Shown here piece by piece: positions 30,710-37,043 of a stretch of DNA of 37,043 nucleotides; positions within the stretch are counted from its first letter, which is position 1, and the number at the start of each line of letters is the position of its first letter. The DNA is from Purshia tridentata. Its lineage: Eukaryota > Streptophyta > Magnoliopsida > Rosales > Rosaceae. A program made the translations under genes and the position numbers. The DNA is taken from positions 1-37,043 of the forward strand of contig QANT01005348.1 of assembly GCA_003254885.1 (NCBI GenBank). Direction: 5' to 3'. The notes beneath the pieces are model-generated. The model did not search any database. It was given only the letters and a program-made list of their open reading frames with translations, and was not told the DNA's origin.

Positions 30710-33700
30710 TCATAAATGGCTCGGCCTTCTCTTTCCAGAATCCGTTCTCAACCTCTTTACAGGATTTGCCCAACCAACCGACCCCCCACCCCTGTTTGCA
30801 GGCTGAGCAGGCTGGTTGGCCCACCCTTGGGCATGTGAGGTTTGTTGAGACGATCTTACTTCCTTTGGGACTGAATTTGGTCCGGGACTTCTAATGCTGC
30901 GACCCATGCTAGGGGGTGAAACAGGGCCAGCTGATCCAGTCCTAGGCTTTACCACAACCTTTTCCCGGTCTTTTCTTTTCTTCTTGCAGATAACCAGATC
31001 CCCAGGATGAGCAAGCAGTGGAGAATCATCCTGCTGATAGTGCTCCCGACTATTACCACCTCCACTTCCAAGTCTTGATTCCTTCTGAGGCATATGGCTT
31101 CTCAGCCTTGTGTCTTCACTACTGACTATAGGTCCACGTTGTTGTGGCTTCTGTTGAGGGCCTGGGTCAGGTTCCACCTCATTTATCAGTTTGTGTCTCT
31201 TGCTTTGGCCAACAGTCACCTGTCTCGGAGATGGAGCATTGGTGGTCGAAACTGGGCTACTAAAAGAGAGTGCATTTCTGGCTTCTCGAAAATCGGTGTC
31301 CGCAAAAGCTATTTTCAAGATATCAAAGAAAAGATCGTGTACCTTCCTGGCTTCAGTTCTCACCTGCATTATAGTTACAAAAGGCTCTCAGGTCAGTACA
31401 CGAGGGCACCTCCCAACAACAAAGCAAGAATAAAACTCTTAAGAATTCCATTGGCAAGTACAGTTGAAAAAGACATGCATTCAAATTTTAACAAAGTTGC
31501 TGGCATTGTGGCCCTCAAACTTTATAGCCTTTGGCCAACAGTATAAGACTATTATGAAGGTTACTTTTCTGTAGTTCGGTTAAAAAAATTCACTTGTCTG
31601 GGTTTAGTGCAAAGAAAAAGGTATGGGTTAGCATATAGAAACAAAAGAAAGATATAATCACACAATTTCCTTTCCTAAGGAAAACATATAATAGTTACTA
31701 ATAATGTAACTGAGACGGTAATTAACTTGGCCATGCTTCTGCAGCATTGCTTTGAACATGAAACTTCAAAATCAACCACAAGAGGATGCAAATGCAAAAA
31801 TGAATGTAGAGCCAATGAGACAGGAATAACTTAGCATTTGAACCATCTTACCTCATATGAGAACCCATAAAATTGCATTGCACTTTTCAGCATAGATTGG
31901 ACGTCAAACACAAGCTCCATCACTCCATTATACTCCAACCTCTCTATGCGCTGATCAATCTTTCGTAAATCCAAGAGATTATTTCCAGATCCACTTGTGT
32001 AACCAGAATTTTCAATCCGCTTCCACAAATCTGTTAGTAGAGGTACTATTTGAGGACCTTCCTTGTCTATTCTCCTTTGGAGCTTGCTAATTACATTCTT
32101 GCACTGCATAAGTATAAACTTTAATTGAGATCATAACAGAATTACAAGAGCATACCTAAAGAAAAACCTAAAAGAAGAATACAAAGAATAAAGGTCAACG
32201 CAAGTTACATTTACAGGGAAGTCAATTTCATACACATGAATATCTAACTTTCACGCCACATCCAGCAATATAAATATAAAAATGATGCTTCCATGAATAT
32301 TGAATAAAACAGGAAGCAGACACCTTATGACATAAATAACTGTGTGCAAGTGTATGCAGTGATTAGCAGCAGATTAGGACCTCATTCGTCACCTCAAAAA
32401 CCATAACATAGCAACAAACACACAATTAAACAGTACATACCCTTCTCTGGATGATGTCAGGCATTTTTGTGGCATAAACTGAAGTCCCACTTGTATTCCC
32501 AACTTTCCCATCCCAATTTTCTCTGTGGTGTTCATCAGCATCTTCTGCAGGATCAGACCTGCTATTCAATCTGCCAGATTTGGGTGAAGCGCGCAATTTT
32601 GGTGTATTAGCAACTCTCATTGCAGGCAAATTTCTCCTACTTTTTGAGGATGAATCACTTTGGTCATTCTTAGAAGCATTGAGCTCTACATATGTTTTCA
32701 TTTCAGGATCAGCCCTTAACTGTCCTTGAGATTTATGGTCCACTTGGAATGGCAACAGAGATGAATCTCCACGTTGGAGAGATGGCGTCTCACTACCAGA
32801 CTTCTCCTCTGGCCTTTCCATGGTATGACGAGGGCGAACCCTAAGACTGCGCTTCCTCTTGATCTTGGGTTGCAAAACCTGCTCATCTTCACCTTCATCA
32901 CGGTCATGAATCCAACTTCCAGATTGTTGGTGGTCCATGTGAGAATCTCCAGATACAACAATTTCCCCTTCCTCAACTTCATCTGGCTGGCAAAGAATCA
33001 AGAGACTGAAAGTGAATAAATAGCACAGGAAAACCAATCCAATTACAAATCACCAATACAGGGAGACAAAATACATACCAGCCTCTTCGAAATAGATCCT
33101 TGCCTACCATCTAAGGCAGACAGCGAACCAAATTTCTGTGAAGAAACAGGAGACACTGTCTGGATCACTCTCTGACTGTCTGAGGATGATCCAGAGGAAC
33201 CAGCTTCCTCTACTATGTGGTCATTTCTAACTCTTTCTAAAGCCCGGGGATAATCATACCCACCGTCACATTCTGGACCATCTTCTTCCGCTTGTTCCTT
33301 ATTAATTGGCGGTGCCTCAACAGCACCACTATATTCATCATCTTCAAGTTCTCCAACTTCTCCCTCTTCTTCATGCATAGAAGATTCATTTCTCTCATCA
33401 GAACTTGCTTCTGAGTAATCTCCATTTTCATCATCTACTTCCTTATAGCTGGGATGCTTTTTTCCCTTGGGCCGCCCCCTCTTTCTTTCAGTTTTTGGTG
33501 ATGAATCAGAACCCATTTCACTGGGTTCCAACCCAACATTACCACCCAACAAAGTGTTCTTAGATGGTCTTTTTGATAAGCTAGCAACCACACCATTTAC
33601 TTCTCTTGTACTGGTTCGAAGCCATCTGGGAACCTGGTTGTACCTTGTCATCTCCTCAATCCAATCCAGTTCTTCATCCATTTGATCAAACAATTCAACT

Positions 33701-36700
33701 TCTTCTTTACTCCTAGCAATCATGCGATTTACCTCCTGCAATGAAGGAACATCATGGAGAGTTTCTTGATACCTCTCCTCATCATGCAATAAAGTTTCCA
33801 GAGTCATGCGTCTCTCTTCATGAGTAGTTCTCTGATCAAAACGCCCAGCATTGATAACCTCATCAGCCATGTCAATCTTGTATTGTTGAATGTTGTTTCT
33901 TATGAGGCTCTCAATTGATCCCATATATCGATCCTTACCAGCAAGGTCATCCTCTGAATCAACTGCACCTCCACTTCTTAGTTCATCCTCTTTCTGATGG
34001 CTAGGGATTTTGTCAACAACTGCTTCCATATAAATGACTTTGACTTCCCGCTTCTGTCCAATTCGGTGGGCTCTCGCAACTGCCTGTTCTTCATTTTTAG
34101 GGTTTGGATCAGGATCATATATGACAACTGTATCAGCAGACTGGAGATTAAGACCCCGACCAGCTGCACGAATACTAAGCAAGAAGATGAAACAGTCCGA
34201 ATCAGGGCTGTTGAAATCCACTATAGCTGACTCACGATCTTCTAAACTGGTTGTTCCATCAATTCTTCTGTAGATAAGTCGCCGCCACTGCAAGTATTCC
34301 TCTAATATATCAAGGAGTTTTGTCATGGTACTGAAAAGAAGAACTCGATGGCCTGTTCTCTGAAGTTTAATAAGGATCCTATCCAGGATCCACAATTTAC
34401 CACAGGATCTTATAAGGAAATCCTTTGAAAAATCATTGAAATATGGGTAATTAAGCAGAGGATGATTGCAAGTCTTCCGCAGTTCCATACATCTGTTATT
34501 TAAGGTTTTATACACCTTGGGCTGGTAATGTGGATTTTTTTGAACCCTGAGCTTCTCATCTTCAGGATCAACTCGAATAGTGCCAGTTGTTTTTATCCAG
34601 TCATATATAGCACTTTGAATGGCCGACATTCTACACCTTAAAACGATGGAGATCTGCAATAAATCACCAGCGTTAGAAATTTATCACAGGAAAGGAAATT
34701 ATCACCAAGGATAATCACTACACATACCTTAGGTGGAAGTGCACCTTCCACATCTTCAACACGCCTCCTAAGCATAAAAGGCTCTAAAATTTGATGAAGT
34801 CGGTGAATGATGATAACTTTTTTTTCAGTCTCAAGCCAATCATCTTCTGCATTCGTAGGACCTTCCCTTTGAAAGGGTTTTGAGAACCAGTCATGAAATG
34901 CTTTACGATTATCAAAAACTTCTGGAAGAAGTAGATTTAAAAGTGACCAGAGTTCCTTCAAATCATTCTGTAATTGAAAAAAATACTCAAATTCAGTTCA
35001 AATTCAAAAAATTGAATAAAATAAAGATATGCATGCAGATATTAAGATATTATATCATGTGCACACTTCTGAGTTCACAACACAATAAATTTAAATTTCA
35101 TTAAATTAATAATATATTGATTTTTCTATGTTTCAAAAAGAAATAAGAACCAATTGCATGCCTCTGTTTGATGAACAGACACATCTCATCAACTATAAGT
35201 TCAAGTTAAGCAATCAAATCAAATCAAATCAGCAACTTGGCCATTTCCAACTCTGCATATGAGTAGGTCAAAACCCTACATGTATGGGCATGTCTATTAT
35301 AAAGCAGAAAAGATGATCAAAAGTTTAATGGTGCTATTGTTGTTGCACAGCTCAATAAAGGCAAAAATAGGGATATATTAGTTAGGCCTGTCAAATCGAA
35401 AAACACATATGTTTGCACCTACACTAAAATTGTATCAACTATATAAGCTTTGTGATCATGTGTTACATGGTTGTCATAACTAACCTGTAAAGGTGTTCCT
35501 GTCAAAAGCAAGCGCCGTTGGCAACGATACCTATCAAGATCACGTGCTAGAACCGATTCCCTGTCTTTCATCCTTTGTGCTTCATCAATTATTATATACT
35601 TCCAATCAATTTTTGAAAGTTTAGAGCGATCATACATGATGAACTCATAAGTTGTCACAAGGACATTAAACTTCAAGGCACAAACCTCCTACGTAGCAAA
35701 TACAAAAAGTTTAGCACTTGTATAGAGCCCAAGCATTATGTAAGCAAAACCATGAATCTTACTTGAGAAAATAATTTTGACCGTTGATCCTTCCCACCAA
35801 CATAAAAAATGCATGACACAGATGGAAGCCAAGTATGCAGCTCACTCTGCAAAATGAACTCAGTTAGGCACATTAATAAACACTGAACAATGTCATATTT
35901 ATTTGGAAAAGCAAATATACAAACCTTCCAATTCACCAAAACAGCATTTGGTACAATTATGAGATGTGGCCCATAGTTCCCTTTGAACTCCATCAAATAT
36001 GCAATCAATGCCATTACCTGCATGGAGAAAATTGTAGATCAAAACAGACTGCCAAGAGAACAAAGGTATTACATGAGCCTCCCCACTGCTCCACATATTA
36101 TATGGCAAATCCTAATATATCAACCAGAAAATCTGTTGAATAATCACAAATAAAAATATAAGACATGCCTTTTTATCTCTGGAGACAGGCACTGAAATGA
36201 AAAGAAAGTCACCTGTACAGTTTTCCCAAGACCCATTTCATCTGCCAATATTCCATTTAATTTGTTGTTATACAGAGAAAGCATCCATTGCAACCCAACC
36301 TTCAGAATCAAACATATGGTCGTCAAAAAAATGACTAGCTTGCTAAAGAAGCACCAGTGGACATAAAGCAAAGGCCCGAAAATAGTAACAATTTTCAATT
36401 ACAGCAACCTACAAGTTGATACTCTCTTAAGGTTCCAGTCCGTAACATTGAGGGTTGCCTTATGACCCTTTCATTCACAGCATGTGCAAGACTGTAGTAC
36501 CTGGAAACAACCATGAACAATGAGAAACAAATAATTCATAAAAATGATTATACATATCAAATAAGCATACACATAAGGGACCCTTCTTTGAGAGTGAAAA
36601 TATATAGTTTTGGTCCTTTTGGAAACAAATCAATAGCACATGATAAAAAGTATCAAATTAAGAAATATGAATATTGCAAATACTTGGCACATTTTAAAAA

Positions 36701-36900
36701 ACACTGCTAGCAAATCCTCCATCAGAAGTAACCAACTGCACATTAACAACATCTGTTATCAACCAAATAGCTAAACAATTAACTTACTTGTTAACGGATG
36801 AACTATCTCTAGGTGCATTCATTTCTATGAATCGATTTCTAATCATTACTTCCTCTCCAGCACAAGCTGCTGCTGCCCTAACTTCTTCCTCTGACAGACC
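30710..36900 (-). CDS. BRM: SWI2/SNF2 chromatin-remodelling ATPase BRAHMA, C-terminal part
   Basis: Eleven exons on the minus strand: 36788-36900, 36413-36500, 36213-36299, 35925-36017, 35763-35846, 35485-35688, 34728-34967, 33079-34653, 32441-32986, 31852-32103, 30710-31363. Together they encode 1311 residues in phase, ending SGKRRPSHL and TGA. The N-terminal part lies beyond the right edge, so this is partial by window, not broken. In window numbering: ATP-binding DEMGLGKT (87-94), DEAQ box (190-193), TGTPLQ (218-223), helicase motif ARAHRIGQ (near 500), an AT-hook-like KRGRPKGKK (near 695), a long acidic/serine-rich tail, and a bromodomain spanning the last two exons (about 1011-1130). BRM is the catalytic ATPase of plant SWI/SNF complexes, moves nucleosomes in the nucleus and counters Polycomb repression at developmental genes. 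All helicase motifs are intact. The match to Arabidopsis BRM is strong throughout, so identity is nearly certain. Confidence 0.97.
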
Positions 36901-37043
36901 CTATTTGTAAACACACAAATAGCGACATGGCTAAGTAACATAAAAAAAGTGATGGCGCATGATGCATAATGAGAAAATGGAAATTTTGTACCCATATGCC
37001 ACAATGTGAAAAAGAAAAGCCAAAATTAAAAATTACAAGGCCA

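Overview
This is nuclear genomic DNA from a flowering plant, most likely a eudicot. The genes have many GT-AG introns, AT-rich introns and intergenic DNA, long foldback transposon relics and plant-specific protein families. A woody eudicot such as a member of the Rosaceae is plausible, but I cannot fix the family from sequence alone. There is one ambiguous base (N at 24380, inside a poly-A run).

Layout. 1-8690 holds no convincing gene and is a graveyard of small repeats: at least four foldback (MITE-like) elements, short tandem arrays and a 55-bp duplication. 8992-11688 (+) is an intronless G-type lectin S-receptor-like kinase of the SD2-2 type. 13394-16677 (+) is a seven-exon MATE efflux transporter of the DTX21-34 type. 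16678-18584 is intergenic and carries a clean Mutator-like MITE. 19296-22166 (+) is a two-exon ARID-ELM2-SANT chromatin protein. 22167-26838 is a 4.7-kb gene-poor gap with tandem duplications and a decayed LTR. 26839-29973 (+) is a six-exon E2 ubiquitin-conjugating enzyme of the UBC4/5/6 type. 30710-36900 (-) is the C-terminal 1311 residues (11 exons) of the SWI2/SNF2 ATPase BRAHMA, whose 5' part lies beyond the right edge.

How the genes relate. From recalled Arabidopsis locus numbers, BRM, UBC6 and ARID1 are consecutive genes on chromosome 2 (At2g46020, 46030, 46040), while the SD2-2 kinase and DTX34 are adjacent on chromosome 4 (At4g00340, 00350). Those two Arabidopsis regions are duplicate segments. 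The window therefore seems to preserve one ancestral gene order that Arabidopsis split by fractionation. BRM and the ARID protein both act on chromatin and UBC6 lies between them; whether the linkage has functional meaning is unknown. I found no prokaryote-like system, CRISPR array or evident new enzyme system. The points most worth checking are the upstream ORFs of the kinase and transporter genes, the tandem SUMO-interaction-like repeats in the ARID protein, and the density of hairpin elements in the first 4 kb.
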